From contig NZ_JBNGOP010000014.1 in NCBI RefSeq assembly GCF_050589625.1, forward strand, positions 62,001 through 126,000: DNA of 64,000 nucleotides, written 5' to 3'. The position numbers and the translations under genes were made by a program. The notes beneath the pieces are model-generated. The model saw nothing but the letters and a program-made list of their open reading frames with translations. It ran no database searches and had not been told where the DNA came from. Shown one piece after another: positions 16,590 to 25,981 of this stretch. Positions within the stretch are counted from its first letter, which is position 1. Each line of letters opens with the position of its first letter. The stretch is from Pelagihabitans sp947500445 (GTDB lineage: Bacteria; Bacteroidota; Bacteroidia; Flavobacteriales; Flavobacteriaceae).

Positions 16590-16773
16590 AGTTATGTTTG
16601 CTTTATTGCACTCGTCTTGAGTTTTTTAAACGATTTCCCAAAAGGTTATCAGTCCACACTTTTTAAACTCTGAATCGATTTATCGTTTTCCGAGACCAAT
16701 AGATAGGTCGCGATTATTCCCGTTACTTACGTCCTGCCGAAATGACATCAAAATACCATCAAAAACCGCCATT

Positions 16774-16802
16774 TTGTCTGCTCGTTCAGCTTGGTAGGAT
16801 TG
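16774..16802 (+). promoter_or_regulatory. Probable clpB promoter with adjoining GCC-N5-GTC motif
   Basis: TTG at 16774-16776 and TAGGATTG at 16795-16802 (7 of 8 to consensus) are 18 bp apart, close to the usual -33/-7 spacing. The -33 region is embedded in GCCATTTTGTCTG. A related sequence, TGCCGAAATGACA, lies about 30 bp upstream. These may be sites for a heat-shock regulator; that is an inference. Confidence 0.4.
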
Positions 16803-16847
16803 TTGTCCCCTATTCTTCAAAAGTAGGAAATACATAAAAATAACACG

Positions 16848-19448
16848 ATGAATAGTAATAATTATACCATAAAATCGCAGGAGGCAATTCAACTGTCCCA
16901 GCAGCTGGCGCAGGAAATGGGCCATCAACAAATAGAGAACGAACATCTTTTTAAGGCCATTTTACAAGTGGACGAGAATGTTATTCCCTTCATTTTAAAG
17001 AAGTTGAATATCCAAATACCGTTGCTTATTCAATTGTTGGACAAGCAACTGTCCAGTTTTTCAAAGGTAACGGGAGGAAATCTACAGTTTTCCAGCAAAG
17101 CTGCCCAAACTATAACGGAAGCGAGCATATTGGCCAAGAACATGAACGACGAATTTGTTGCCATCGAGCATCTTTCGTTGGCCATTTTTAAATCGAAAAG
17201 CAATGTTGCCCGTATCTTAAAAGACCAGGGCGCTACGGAAAAGGAATACCTCGCAGCCATTGAGGAATTGCGAAAAGGCGGAAAGGTGAATTCGCAAAAT
17301 GCGGAGGACACCTATAATTCCCTTGATAAATATGCCAAAAACCTCAATCAGCTGGCCGATAGCGGCAAGTTGGATCCCGTAATCGGAAGGGACGAGGAAA
17401 TACGTCGCATTTTACAGATCCTTTCCCGGAGAACCAAAAACAATCCCATGCTCGTGGGAGAGCCGGGAGTCGGAAAAACTGCCATTGCCGAGGGGTTGGC
17501 ACATCGTATCGTCCAAGGCGATATCCCGGAAAACTTAAAGGACAAAACCATCTACTCACTGGATATGGGCGCATTGATTGCCGGGGCCAAGTACAAGGGC
17601 GAGTTCGAGGAACGTTTAAAGGCGGTAATCAAAGAAGTAGTGTCATCCGATGGCAACATTGTATTGTTCATCGACGAGATCCATACTTTGGTAGGAGCAG
17701 GCGGCGGCCAAGGGGCCATGGATGCCGCGAATATTCTGAAACCGGCATTGGCAAGAGGGGAATTACGGGCTATTGGGGCGACTACTTTGGATGAATATCA
17801 AAAGTACTTTGAAAAGGACAAGGCATTGGAACGGAGGTTTCAAAAAGTGGTCGTGGACGAACCGGATACGGAAAGCGCCATTTCGATCCTACGTGGTATC
17901 AAGGAAAAATATGAAGCACACCACAAAGTGCGAATCAAAGATGAGGCCGTTATCGCCGCAGTAGAACTTTCGCAACGCTATATTACCAATCGCTTTTTAC
18001 CGGACAAGGCTATTGACCTTATGGACGAGGCCGCGTCGAAACTGCGTATGGAAATCAATTCCAAGCCCGAGGAGCTGGACGTTCTCGACCGTAAAATAAT
18101 GCAGCTCGAAATTGAGATCGAGGCAATCAAAAGGGAAAACGACCAAAACAAACTCCAATTGCTCCATATCGAACTGGCCAACCTTAAAGAGGACCGCAAA
18201 CAGATCTTTGCCCAGTGGGAAAGTGAAAAAACGGTTGTGGACAATCTGCAGCGAACCAAACAGGATATAGAAAACTATAAATTGGAGGCCGAACGGGCGG
18301 AACGCGAAGGCGATTACGGAAAAGTAGCCGAACTGCGATATGGAAAAACGAAAGAGGCCCAAGAACGCTTGGAACAACTCCAAAAAGAACTCGCGGCCCA
18401 GCAAACAAAAGGAGTTCTGATCAAGGAAGAGGTCACCAACGAGGACATTGCGGAAACCGTGGCAAAATGGACAGGTATCCCGGTGAATAAGATGCTCCAG
18501 AGCGAACGGGAAAAACTGCTTCAATTGGAAGAGGAACTGCACAAGAGAGTTGTCGGTCAAGAAGAGGGAATCATCGCGGTTTCCGATGCGATCCGTCGCA
18601 GCAGGGCCGGTCTGCAAGACGTTGACCGCCCCATAGGCTCGTTTCTATTTTTGGGTACCACGGGAGTGGGGAAAACGGAACTGGCCAAAACATTGGCGGC
18701 CTACCTGTTCGACGATGAGAATGCCTTAACAAGAATTGATATGAGCGAATATCAAGAACGGCATTCCGTAAGCAGACTCGTGGGGGCACCTCCAGGATAT
18801 GTGGGCTATGAAGAGGGCGGTCAATTGACCGAAGCGGTTCGGCGCAAACCCTATTCCGTGGTGTTGTTGGATGAGATTGAAAAAGCACATCCGGATACCT
18901 TTAACGTGCTATTACAAGTTTTGGACGAAGGCAGGCTGACCGATAACAAAGGAAGAGTGGCCGACTTTAAGAACACTATCATCATCATGACCAGTAATAT
19001 GGGCAGTCAACTCATTCAAGAAAGGCTGGAAAGCACCAAAGACCGGGACACTGCTATGGAAGCGGCCCGTATTGAAGTATTGGGACTGCTGCGAAAAACC
19101 ATACGGCCGGAGTTCTTAAACCGTATCGACGACATTATAATGTTCACCCCATTGGATGAATCGGATATCTCAAAGATAGTAAGGTTACAGCTGAACAAAT
19201 TAAAGAAGACCTTGAACAAACAGCATATTACCATTGATGCCACCGACGAGGCGATCGCATACCTGGCAAAAAAAGGATTCGACCCACAGTATGGGGCCAG
19301 ACCGATAAAGCGGGTCATACAAAAGGAAGTCCTGAACAACTTGTCCAAGGAACTCTTAAAAGGTGCCATTACCGCGGAAAGCATCGTATTGATCGATTGC
19401 TTTGATGATAATTTGGTCTTTAGAAACCAGATTGCGTTAGTGGAATAA
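16848..19448 (+). CDS. clpB: ATP-dependent disaggregase chaperone ClpB
   Basis: 866 residues, full length. It has an N-terminal Clp repeat domain (to ~145), NBD1 with Walker A GEPGVGKTA (~204), a coiled-coil middle domain (~405-525, lacking in ClpA/ClpC), NBD2 with Walker A GTTGVGKTE (~603), and a C-terminal D2-small domain (FDPQYGARPIKRVIQ). With DnaK it resolubilises aggregated proteins after heat stress. A strong terminator follows; the gene is monocistronic. Confidence 0.98.
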   Translation: MNSNNYTIKSQEAIQLSQQLAQEMGHQQIENEHLFKAILQVDENVIPFILKKLNIQIPLLIQLLDKQLSSFSKVTGGNLQFSSKAAQTITEASILAKNMNDEFVAIEHLSLAIFKSKSNVARILKDQGATEKEYLAAIEELRKGGKVNSQNAEDTYNSLDKYAKNLNQLADSGKLDPVIGRDEEIRRILQILSRRTKNNPMLVGEPGVGKTAIAEGLAHRIVQGDIPENLKDKTIYSLDMGALIAGAKYKGEFEERLKAVIKEVVSSDGNIVLFIDEIHTLVGAGGGQGAMDAANILKPALARGELRAIGATTLDEYQKYFEKDKALERRFQKVVVDEPDTESAISILRGIKEKYEAHHKVRIKDEAVIAAVELSQRYITNRFLPDKAIDLMDEAASKLRMEINSKPEELDVLDRKIMQLEIEIEAIKRENDQNKLQLLHIELANLKEDRKQIFAQWESEKTVVDNLQRTKQDIENYKLEAERAEREGDYGKVAELRYGKTKEAQERLEQLQKELAAQQTKGVLIKEEVTNEDIAETVAKWTGIPVNKMLQSEREKLLQLEEELHKRVVGQEEGIIAVSDAIRRSRAGLQDVDRPIGSFLFLGTTGVGKTELAKTLAAYLFDDENALTRIDMSEYQERHSVSRLVGAPPGYVGYEEGGQLTEAVRRKPYSVVLLDEIEKAHPDTFNVLLQVLDEGRLTDNKGRVADFKNTIIIMTSNMGSQLIQERLESTKDRDTAMEAARIEVLGLLRKTIRPEFLNRIDDIIMFTPLDESDISKIVRLQLNKLKKTLNKQHITIDATDEAIAYLAKKGFDPQYGARPIKRVIQKEVLNNLSKELLKGAITAESIVLIDCFDDNLVFRNQIALVE

Positions 19449-19470
19449 TGGTTGCGGAACATGGGCATAA

Positions 19471-19501
19471 AAAAGAGCAGTTTGAGTACTGCTCTTTTTT
19501 C
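19471..19501 (+). terminator. Intrinsic terminator of clpB
   Basis: An 11-bp stem AAAAGAGCAGT / ACTGCTCTTTT with a 6-nt loop and a T-run, 23 bp after the clpB stop. Confidence 0.9.
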
Positions 19502-19534
19502 ATGTCCCACATACCATGCAGTATATAATTTTTT

Positions 19535-19542
19535 TATCTTCG
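19535..19542 (+). promoter_or_regulatory. -7-like element TATCTTCG of the TetR gene
   Basis: A seven-of-eight match to TAnnTTTG, 18 bp before the ATG. It is identical to the octamer before the kinase at 8158. Confidence 0.4.
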
Positions 19543-19560
19543 TAGGAAAATCTGCCATAA

Positions 19561-20157
19561 ATGTCCACCAAAGCCGAAAGAACCACCGCTTTTATTATCG
19601 AAACCGTAGCGCCCGTTTTTAATAAACAGGGGTATGCCGGTACGAGTATGAGCGATCTGACGGAAGCTACAGGGCTTACCAAAGGAGCATTGTACGGGAA
19701 TTTTGAAAATAAGGAAGCCTTAGCGTTGGCTGCTTTTGAGTACAACGCAAAACGCCTGTTGTCGGCCGTAGACGACCGATTGAACGGAACGGGAACCGCT
19801 TTGGAGCGTATTTATAGATTGACCGATTTTTACCGAAACTATGATGAGTTTACCGTGCCGATGGGCGGATGCCCGGTAATCAATGTAGGTATAGATGCCG
19901 ACCATAACAATAAAATGTTAAGTGCCGCCAGCAAGGAGGTAATCAAGACATTGGAGGGCAAAATTGCGCTGACCTTGGAAAATGGGGTCAACAACAACGA
20001 ACTGCGACTGCCCGTGACTCCCTTACAATTTGCCAAACAATTGTTCACCATGATACAGGGAGCGGTTTCTATGGCCACCATAACCAAAGACCGTAAATAT
20101 CTTTTGAATACCATTGCCTATTTGGAACAACTGGTGAAGAAAGAACTCAGAAATTAA
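19561..20157 (+). CDS. TetR/AcrR family transcriptional regulator
   Basis: 198 residues. The N-terminal TetR HTH is clear: residues ~22-55 carry KQGYAGTSMSDLTEATGLTK and GALYGNFENKEAL. The ligand domain includes a GGCPVINVGIDADH segment of the kind seen in the TetR_C family close to AcuR/YxaF-type regulators. No target operon is adjacent: clpB precedes it and porP converges. Ligand and targets unknown. Confidence 0.88.
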   Translation: MSTKAERTTAFIIETVAPVFNKQGYAGTSMSDLTEATGLTKGALYGNFENKEALALAAFEYNAKRLLSAVDDRLNGTGTALERIYRLTDFYRNYDEFTVPMGGCPVINVGIDADHNNKMLSAASKEVIKTLEGKIALTLENGVNNNELRLPVTPLQFAKQLFTMIQGAVSMATITKDRKYLLNTIAYLEQLVKKELRN

Positions 20158-20262
20158 CGGTTTTATACCCGTTCCATTTTAATTTTGAGATGGTAGGTAT
20201 AGCCATTGAATTATTTTTTGGCTGTTCCTGGCAAAACAATAATTGATGGTATTGCAACAGTA

Positions 20263-21912
20263 TTATCGCCCCACTACCCTAAAAATCCAGGTTTTATCCT
20301 GATATTTCCCGTAAAAACGACTATCCCTAGCCTCTCGGGCTTCCGACATGGTATCGAATCGTTTCAAATAAACGTAGTTGTATCTATTTGAGGACCTCAC
20401 GAACGATTTTGGCGCTAGCCCCGCTCCTTTCAGCTTTTTCATAAAGGCGGTATAGTACGTTTTGGTACCGAAAACATTGGTAATCAAATAGAAACCGGGC
20501 AGCAACTCCCCTTCCGACAGCACTTCCTCATATTTTTCATTTCCTTGCTGTACTACCGTTTCTTTCTTGGTATCGGGTTTGGGCGCTTCGGTTTCACCTT
20601 TTTCGGCATAGGAACGTGGTGGAGGTGCTACGGTTTCATCCGTTGAAACCGGTGGGGTATTTTCTATAATTCGCTGTATGGAATCCAATCGCTTTTGCGC
20701 TTCCATTGCACGCTTCTTACGTCGTTCTTTTTCTATGGAACGCTGCTGTAATGCCTCTTTCTCCTGTTGCTGTTTTGCATCAAAAACACGCCCATCGGAT
20801 TCTTTCGGGATTGTATCCGGTCTTTCGACCTCGATTTCGGAAACTGATGACTTAGTTTCCTTGTCACCATCAACAGACTGTATTTCAGTTGTTTTTGTAA
20901 TCGCTTTTTCAGAAGTTTTTTCAATTTCGGCGTTTTCTGGTTTTTCTTTATTATGGACTATTTTTTCTTGAGCAACGGTCTCGGTTTTGTCCGTAACCGA
21001 TGGCTTCCTTACCGACCGTCCACCAAATTGATACATCGCGACCAGCTCAAATGTGGTACCCGTATTTCGTAAGGCCGAGCTGGTGCCCGTCTCTACAACG
21101 CCCCCCAGCGATAGTTTTTTAAAAAAGCGCCCTCCGGCACCAAAGGCAAATCCGTAAAAATCGTTATACCCCAGCTGTGTCCAGTATTTTTCTGTGGAAA
21201 ACTGTGCGCCGATACCAAATTGATTTTCAAAACCAGGAACCGATTTGTAGTAAAACAATGGTCGTAACATTGTGGTAGCGGAACTTCCGAATGACAAATC
21301 ATACGATACCGAAGCGGTATAGATACGGTCGGACGGGCCAGAATTTCGCTTACGGGTAGAAAAATTATAGTCCAATAAGTTTTCTGAGGTCAGTCCAATG
21401 GTCAAATCGCTCCATTGTAGAAAAATACCGGGTGCAATTTGAAGGATAAAATCAGAACCGTTGTCACTGATCGGTAACTGTAACAAAGGATCGATAACGA
21501 AACGCTCATCGGCAAACGCTTGCTGAAAACCAAACAGGTTAAGGCCTGCCCCAAAACGCACTTTCGAATTGAACTCATAGGCGTATGCATAGTTCAACAC
21601 TCCTCCGGTGTTGACATACAGGCCGGTGTTGTGTTGGAAAAAACCAATCGACGCCGCAGCATTGGGCTTAAGTTTTCTGCTATAATTGAGAAAAAGCGTT
21701 GTAGGATCGGCGTCAATGTTCTGCCATTGCCACCGGCTCCATAGCGCAACGGATTGTTCATTGGTAGCGGTAAGGGAAAAACCGGGATGGAACAGACTGG
21801 CGTTGTAAGGACCTACGTTATGTTGTCGCAAGTCTACGGGAAGTGAAACTTCTTGAGAAATCGCTTTCGATACCCACAGTAAAAAAAGCAAAAGAAGCCC
21901 GCATCTCGTCAT
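20263..21912 (-). CDS. PorP/SprF-family outer membrane protein with C-terminal SPOR-like domain
   Basis: 549 residues from ATG 21912; an upstream start would add 8 residues before the signal peptide. The signal peptide (LLLLFLLWVSKAISQ) is followed by a ~300-residue beta-barrel typical of PorP/SprF proteins associated with type IX secretion and gliding (SLFHPGFSLTATNEQSVALW, NAAASIGFFQHNTG). Then come a ~150-residue charged linker and a C-terminal ~75-residue region (GFYLITNVFGTKTYYTAFMK to WIFRVVGR) resembling a SPOR-type peptidoglycan-binding fold. The protein may link the outer membrane to the wall. Confidence 0.82.
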   Translation of the reverse strand: MTRCGLLLLFLLWVSKAISQEVSLPVDLRQHNVGPYNASLFHPGFSLTATNEQSVALWSRWQWQNIDADPTTLFLNYSRKLKPNAAASIGFFQHNTGLYVNTGGVLNYAYAYEFNSKVRFGAGLNLFGFQQAFADERFVIDPLLQLPISDNGSDFILQIAPGIFLQWSDLTIGLTSENLLDYNFSTRKRNSGPSDRIYTASVSYDLSFGSSATTMLRPLFYYKSVPGFENQFGIGAQFSTEKYWTQLGYNDFYGFAFGAGGRFFKKLSLGGVVETGTSSALRNTGTTFELVAMYQFGGRSVRKPSVTDKTETVAQEKIVHNKEKPENAEIEKTSEKAITKTTEIQSVDGDKETKSSVSEIEVERPDTIPKESDGRVFDAKQQQEKEALQQRSIEKERRKKRAMEAQKRLDSIQRIIENTPPVSTDETVAPPPRSYAEKGETEAPKPDTKKETVVQQGNEKYEEVLSEGELLPGFYLITNVFGTKTYYTAFMKKLKGAGLAPKSFVRSSNRYNYVYLKRFDTMSEAREARDSRFYGKYQDKTWIFRVVGR

Positions 21913-21952
21913 ATACAAAAAAACAAAAAACAGCACGTTTCACATACTATTT

Positions 21953-21960
21953 CAAACTTA
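21953..21960 (-). promoter_or_regulatory. -7 promoter element TAAGTTTG of the porP-like gene
   Basis: A perfect TAnnTTTG on the minus strand, 41 bp upstream of ATG 21912. Confidence 0.5.
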
Positions 21961-22074
21961 TTTTAGTTAAATAGAAAGAAAAGTTTTCAACAATTACCCG
22001 GCCCTTCCAGGTTGGTTAGAAAGCATAGCACCGATAAGGTGTTCGATATGTATTGAACGAACAACCAAAAGCAT

Positions 22075-22641
22075 ATGAAATTTTTACGATTGTTTGTAGC
22101 TACCGTGCTGGTTTTAAGCATCTTTTCCTGTAAAGAAGAAAAGAAAGCAGAAACCGTAGACACCCCAGTGGAGAGCGGTGTAAGTACTTTTTATCTGATA
22201 CGGCATGCCGAAAAGGACCAATCCGACCCCGATAATGTGGACCCTGAACTTACACAGGCCGGTTTGGGCCGGGCCATGCACTGGGCAGAAATTTTACAGG
22301 ACGCGGAACTGGACGCCGTGTATAGCACCGATTACAATCGAACCTCCATGACCGCATCTCCTACATCGGTCAAAAACGACATCGACACGCAGTATTACGA
22401 CCCCAACGAAATTGATATTGAACAGTTTAAGACCGAGAACCTGAACAAAAGAGTTCTTATCGTCGGACATAGCAACAGTACGCCAGAATTTGCGAACAAG
22501 TTGTTGGGCGAGGAAAAATATTATCAAATGGACGAATATGATAACGGCAGTTTCTTTATCGTACAGATCGTAAACGGTGTTGCTACCTCACAAAAAATTG
22601 TCTTCAATTGCAACTGTCCAAAACGGGAAGAATCATTGTGA
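22075..22641 (+). CDS. Histidine phosphatase superfamily lipoprotein
   Basis: 188 residues with a lipoprotein signal ending SIFSC (Cys19). The phosphoglycerate-mutase-like catalytic motif is YLIRHAEKD (Arg43, His44), with the second histidine in LIVGHSNSTP. It matches exported SixA/phosphatase-like members of the branch-1 histidine phosphatases. The physiological substrate is unknown. It is isolated, diverging from the porP-like gene. Confidence 0.87.
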   Translation: MKFLRLFVATVLVLSIFSCKEEKKAETVDTPVESGVSTFYLIRHAEKDQSDPDNVDPELTQAGLGRAMHWAEILQDAELDAVYSTDYNRTSMTASPTSVKNDIDTQYYDPNEIDIEQFKTENLNKRVLIVGHSNSTPEFANKLLGEEKYYQMDEYDNGSFFIVQIVNGVATSQKIVFNCNCPKREESL

Positions 22642-22712
22642 TCTTCCAATCGATGAATCGACTTCTAATTCCCTAACTATGGAGAAGTATGTTTATTGGA
22701 TTTTTATGAACG

Positions 22713-23421
22713 TTACTTTTTCTTGATTTCCTCTTTACGCCAAAGCGCAAATTGTTTGTTCAACAAGGTTACGGCAGGTTTGCCTCCCTTTTTCCTTCCT
22801 TGTACCGCGAGTTTTAAAATTGCTCCATCCTTAGGTTGGTAGACCATTATAAAAGCGGACCGCGCATATTGTGTTTCGCACCTTTTATCACCACCGGCCT
22901 CTTCGCCCACCTTTAGCACAAGCATAAGCCTTTCTGCTATTGGTTTATCCCTATTTTCATCAAATGCCCTATAGGCCTCTGCCACTACTTTCTCCCCTGG
23001 TAGTATATTCCCCATAACGGCAAAATCGTCACCTACTTGTTCACCGTTCCAATCTGTAATTTCTGTATCTGAATATACTAGTGGTCGATCATCCGTGTTC
23101 AGTAAAACGATACCATATTGTTGTCTTTCAGGATGGAACCTTTCATCTTTCATAGCGGTAAGTATTTCCGTTAGTCCTTTGCCATCTCGTATTAAGCTTA
23201 CGCCTTCCATTCGCGCAAAATAATCGCTTCCCGCCTGAACAACGATCGCTCCTTTTCCCGGAACGATAGATGCTATTCCAGAAACATCAAAGGTACATGA
23301 TGCGCCCGCAATACCTATTTCGCCCGTTTCACGGTCCACAGCAATTATCGATCACGTACCATAACAGTATGAAGAAAAAAACGTCGTTAAAACCAACACC
23401 AACGCAATACTTTTTTTTCAT
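22713..23421 (-). pseudogene. DUF1028 family exported protein, disrupted near its start
   Basis: The intact part (22713-23339) encodes the DUF1028 Ntn-hydrolase-like fold beginning VDRETGEIGIAGASC. Upstream in the same frame lie SII-A and a signal-peptide-like sequence (ALVLVLTTFFSSYCYG), but an in-frame TGA sits at 23352-23354 (expected Trp or Phe). The obvious start ATG at 23421 is out of frame because of an 8-A run (23411-23418; 7 A would restore MKKSIALVLVL). Two lesions suggest decay or sequence errors. A GTG at 23339 could give a leaderless cytosolic product. Confidence 0.7.
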
Positions 23422-23586
23422 TTTTCGTCCTTTTAAGTTTTTGGCAAGTAATCCCGTAATAGAGACATGGGAAAAACAAATTGGCTAAACCATTTCGTCC
23501 GATTCATTCGATTAAAAGTTGGTCCGTTTTAAAAAGTGAACGGAACAATGAAATTGGTTTCGTTCAACTGTTCCAATAATTGTGGG

Positions 23587-23594
23587 TATTTTTG
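23587..23594 (+). promoter_or_regulatory. -7 promoter element TATTTTTG of smpB, 6 nt before the ATG
   Basis: A perfect TAnnTTTG ending 6 nt before the start codon, which predicts a leaderless or nearly leaderless smpB mRNA. Confidence 0.6.
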
Positions 23595-23600
23595 TAACCC

Positions 23601-24062
23601 ATGCAGCATAAAATAAACATAAAGAACAAGCGCGCCAGGTTCGAATACGAACTGCTGGACACCTTTACCGCGGGTATTGTACTCTCTGGCACGGAAATCA
23701 AGTCCATTCGTTTGGGAAAGGCATCGATTACCGAAAGTTTTTGCGAGTTTAGCGAACGGGGCGAACTATTTGTGATCAACATGCAAGTGGACGAATATTC
23801 CCATGGATCACATTATAATCATAAACCAAAAGCTTCCCGTAAACTACTGCTCAATAAAAGGGAGCTTAAAAAACTGTTCAAGGAAGTGAAGACTTCAGGA
23901 TTGACCATAATTCCTTTAAATCTTTTTTTAAACGACCGTGGTCTGGCCAAAATAAACATTGCGTTGGCAAAGGGTAAAAAACTATACGACAAAAGGGAAA
24001 GTATAAAAGACCGTGACAACAAACGGAATTTAGATCGGATCAAAAAAAGTTTCAATACTTGA
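23601..24062 (+). CDS. smpB: SsrA-binding protein SmpB
   Basis: 153 residues, the expected size. It binds tmRNA and delivers it to stalled ribosomes. Family motifs: the N-terminal NKRARFEYELLDTFTAGIVL, SGTEIKSIRLGKASI, and the lysine-rich tail GKKLYDKRESIKDRDNKR followed by the C-terminal helix. It is followed closely by the converging pcm gene. No tmRNA gene was seen in this window. Confidence 0.97.
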   Translation: MQHKINIKNKRARFEYELLDTFTAGIVLSGTEIKSIRLGKASITESFCEFSERGELFVINMQVDEYSHGSHYNHKPKASRKLLLNKRELKKLFKEVKTSGLTIIPLNLFLNDRGLAKINIALAKGKKLYDKRESIKDRDNKRNLDRIKKSFNT

Positions 24063-24081
24063 ACAGTGCCTTAAGCTAAGT

Positions 24082-24744
24082 TCAATTTTTGTTTTCCAAA
24101 AGCGGAACGAACCGAAAGGAACCCAATGTTTTCTTTTCAAATTGCTTTGCCGATTTCCGTACGAACAGGGTCATTATCTGTTCATCGGTCCCGATCGGGA
24201 TGACCAACCTCCCTCCTACTTTAAGTTGGGCCATAAGTGCTTTCGGCACTTCCGGTGCGCCTGCCGTTACTACAATACGATCAAACGGTGCTTCCTCGGG
24301 AAGTCCCTTGTACCCGTCACCAAAAATCAGTTTCTTGGGACGATATCCCATTTTTTTGAAGAACAGGGATGTTTTTTTGAACAGTTCCAACTGTCTTTCA
24401 ATGGAATAGACCTTTACCTTCAAATGCAATAAAACGGCAGTTTGGTATCCGCTACCCGTACCGATTTCCAGTACTTTTTGGTTCGGCGCGAGCTGCAGCA
24501 GGCTCGTTTGGAACGCTACGGTATAGGGATGTGAAATGGTCTGGTCCGCAGCAATGGGGAACGCCTTGTTTTGATACGCATGTCCTTCAAAACTACTGTC
24601 TATAAACAGATGCCTGGGAACGGTACGTATGGCACCGAGCACTTTGGAGTCGGTTATTCCTTTCTCCTCCAGTACATCTGCCAGCTTGTTGCGCATGCCT
24701 CGATGCTTCAAAGTATCTTTCAAAAAGGGTCGGTTTTGGAACAT
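24082..24744 (-). CDS. pcm: Protein-L-isoaspartate O-methyltransferase
   Basis: 220 residues from ATG 24744; a TTG at 24789 would add 15 residues. It repairs isoaspartyl residues using S-adenosylmethionine. Features: FIDSSFEGHAYQNKAFPI and ADQTISHPY (substrate loop), the SAM motif VLEIGTGSGYQTAVL, and FDRIVVTAGAPEVPKAL. Converges with smpB. Confidence 0.93.
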   Translation of the reverse strand: MFQNRPFLKDTLKHRGMRNKLADVLEEKGITDSKVLGAIRTVPRHLFIDSSFEGHAYQNKAFPIAADQTISHPYTVAFQTSLLQLAPNQKVLEIGTGSGYQTAVLLHLKVKVYSIERQLELFKKTSLFFKKMGYRPKKLIFGDGYKGLPEEAPFDRIVVTAGAPEVPKALMAQLKVGGRLVIPIGTDEQIMTLFVRKSAKQFEKKTLGSFRFVPLLENKN

Positions 24745-24899
24745 CAAATGTAACGAAGTTATTTCTTCCGAGGAAGCATTTGAGCGCAATACCTAATCTT
24801 TCCCATTACCTGGTGCATGGTACCGTTCCATCGGTAGGAACATCCTATGGCGACCATCAAAAGCTAGCGGTTTAGCCAAAATAACTGCTTAAGTATGCT

Positions 24900-24907
24900 T
24901 ATTTTTG
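24900..24907 (+). promoter_or_regulatory. -7 promoter element TATTTTTG ahead of the 25-32 kb run
   Basis: A perfect TAnnTTTG with a predicted ~100-nt leader before the Gfo/Idh gene. It may drive several of the closely spaced genes that follow. Confidence 0.5.
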
Positions 24908-25012
24908 TCAAACATTGAACAGTACGGCCCCTATACTTTTTATGGCATTTTTTTTGAGACAAGAGGTTGCCAGGGAATGAGGATTGCCGTATATCCATAA
25001 ACACAACAGACT

Positions 25013-25972
25013 ATGTTAAAGGTTGGAGTGCTCGGAGCGGGGCATTTAGGTAAAATACATTTGCGTTTACTCAACGAATCAGAGGCGTATGAGCTTATCG
25101 GTTTTTATGATGCCGATGCAGTAAATGGAGAACGTGTCGCCAAGGAGTTCGGATACCGTTATTTCGACAATTTAAACACCCTCATTGCTTCGGTCGATGT
25201 TGTGGATATCGTTACACCTACCCTTTCGCATTTCGAATGTGCCAAAAAAGCCATCGAGAACAAGAAACACATTTTTATCGAAAAGCCCATTACCCATACT
25301 TTGGAAAAGGCCGAAGAATTGATAGCGCTTGCCCGGGAATATTCGGTAAAGGGACAGGTAGGACATGTAGAGCGTTTTAATCCTGCTTTTACGGCGGTCA
25401 AGGAAAACATTAAGGACCCCATGTTCATTGAAACACATCGTTTGGCGGAATTCAACCCAAGAGGTACGGATGTACCTGTGGTGCTAGATCTGATGATCCA
25501 TGATATCGACGCCATTTTAAGTGTTGTAGATTCGGAGGTAAAACAGATCAATGCCAGTGGCGTATCAGTCATTAGCAGCTCACCGGATATTGCCAATGCC
25601 AGAATTGCCTTTGAAAACGGTTGTGTCGCCAATTTGACGGCAAGTCGTATCTCTTTGAAAAACATGCGCAAATCGCGTTTCTTCCAAAAAGATGCCTACA
25701 TCTCGGTCGATTTTTTGCAGAAGAAAGTAGAGGTGGTCAAAATGAAAGCGGCACCCGAACGACCGGGAGATTTTGACATGGTATTACAAAACGCCGAAGG
25801 GGTCAAAAAACAGATCTATTTTGAAAATCCGGAAGTACACCTCAACAATGCCATTAAAGACGAATTGGAGGCTTTTGCCAAAGCGATCGAAACCGATACG
25901 GAACCGGTCGTTTCCCTTGAGCAAGGGACCAATGCCCTACGGGTAGCACTTCGCATTATCGAATCATTTTAA
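25013..25972 (+). CDS. Gfo/Idh/MocA family oxidoreductase
   Basis: 319 residues. N-terminal Rossmann fold with GAGHLGKIHL at residues ~7-16, the family lysine in IFIEKPITHTLEKAEEL (EKP motif), and the C-terminal alpha/beta domain with GHVERFNPA. The substrate (a sugar or related polyol) cannot be assigned. It is followed 9 bp later by a 3-hydroxyacyl-CoA dehydrogenase gene; the two are often adjacent in Flavobacteriia. Confidence 0.9.
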   Translation: MLKVGVLGAGHLGKIHLRLLNESEAYELIGFYDADAVNGERVAKEFGYRYFDNLNTLIASVDVVDIVTPTLSHFECAKKAIENKKHIFIEKPITHTLEKAEELIALAREYSVKGQVGHVERFNPAFTAVKENIKDPMFIETHRLAEFNPRGTDVPVVLDLMIHDIDAILSVVDSEVKQINASGVSVISSSPDIANARIAFENGCVANLTASRISLKNMRKSRFFQKDAYISVDFLQKKVEVVKMKAAPERPGDFDMVLQNAEGVKKQIYFENPEVHLNNAIKDELEAFAKAIETDTEPVVSLEQGTNALRVALRIIESF

Positions 25973-25981
25973 AACGAACTT

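Noticed and set aside
16600..16640. HspR/HAIR-like element near CTTGAGTTTT upstream of clpB
   Set aside because: The second half-site (ACTCAAG) at the required spacing is missing.
20180..20234. Perfect TAATTTTG box followed 2 nt later by an ATG with a 15-codon ORF
   Set aside because: The peptide is very short, has no recognisable content, and lies in a converging intergenic gap; no support beyond the box.
5117..23354. TGA read as a sense codon, given two in-frame TGAs
   Set aside because: Many genes here end properly at TGA (for example at 30236, 48098, 53640 and 57770), so the standard code applies.
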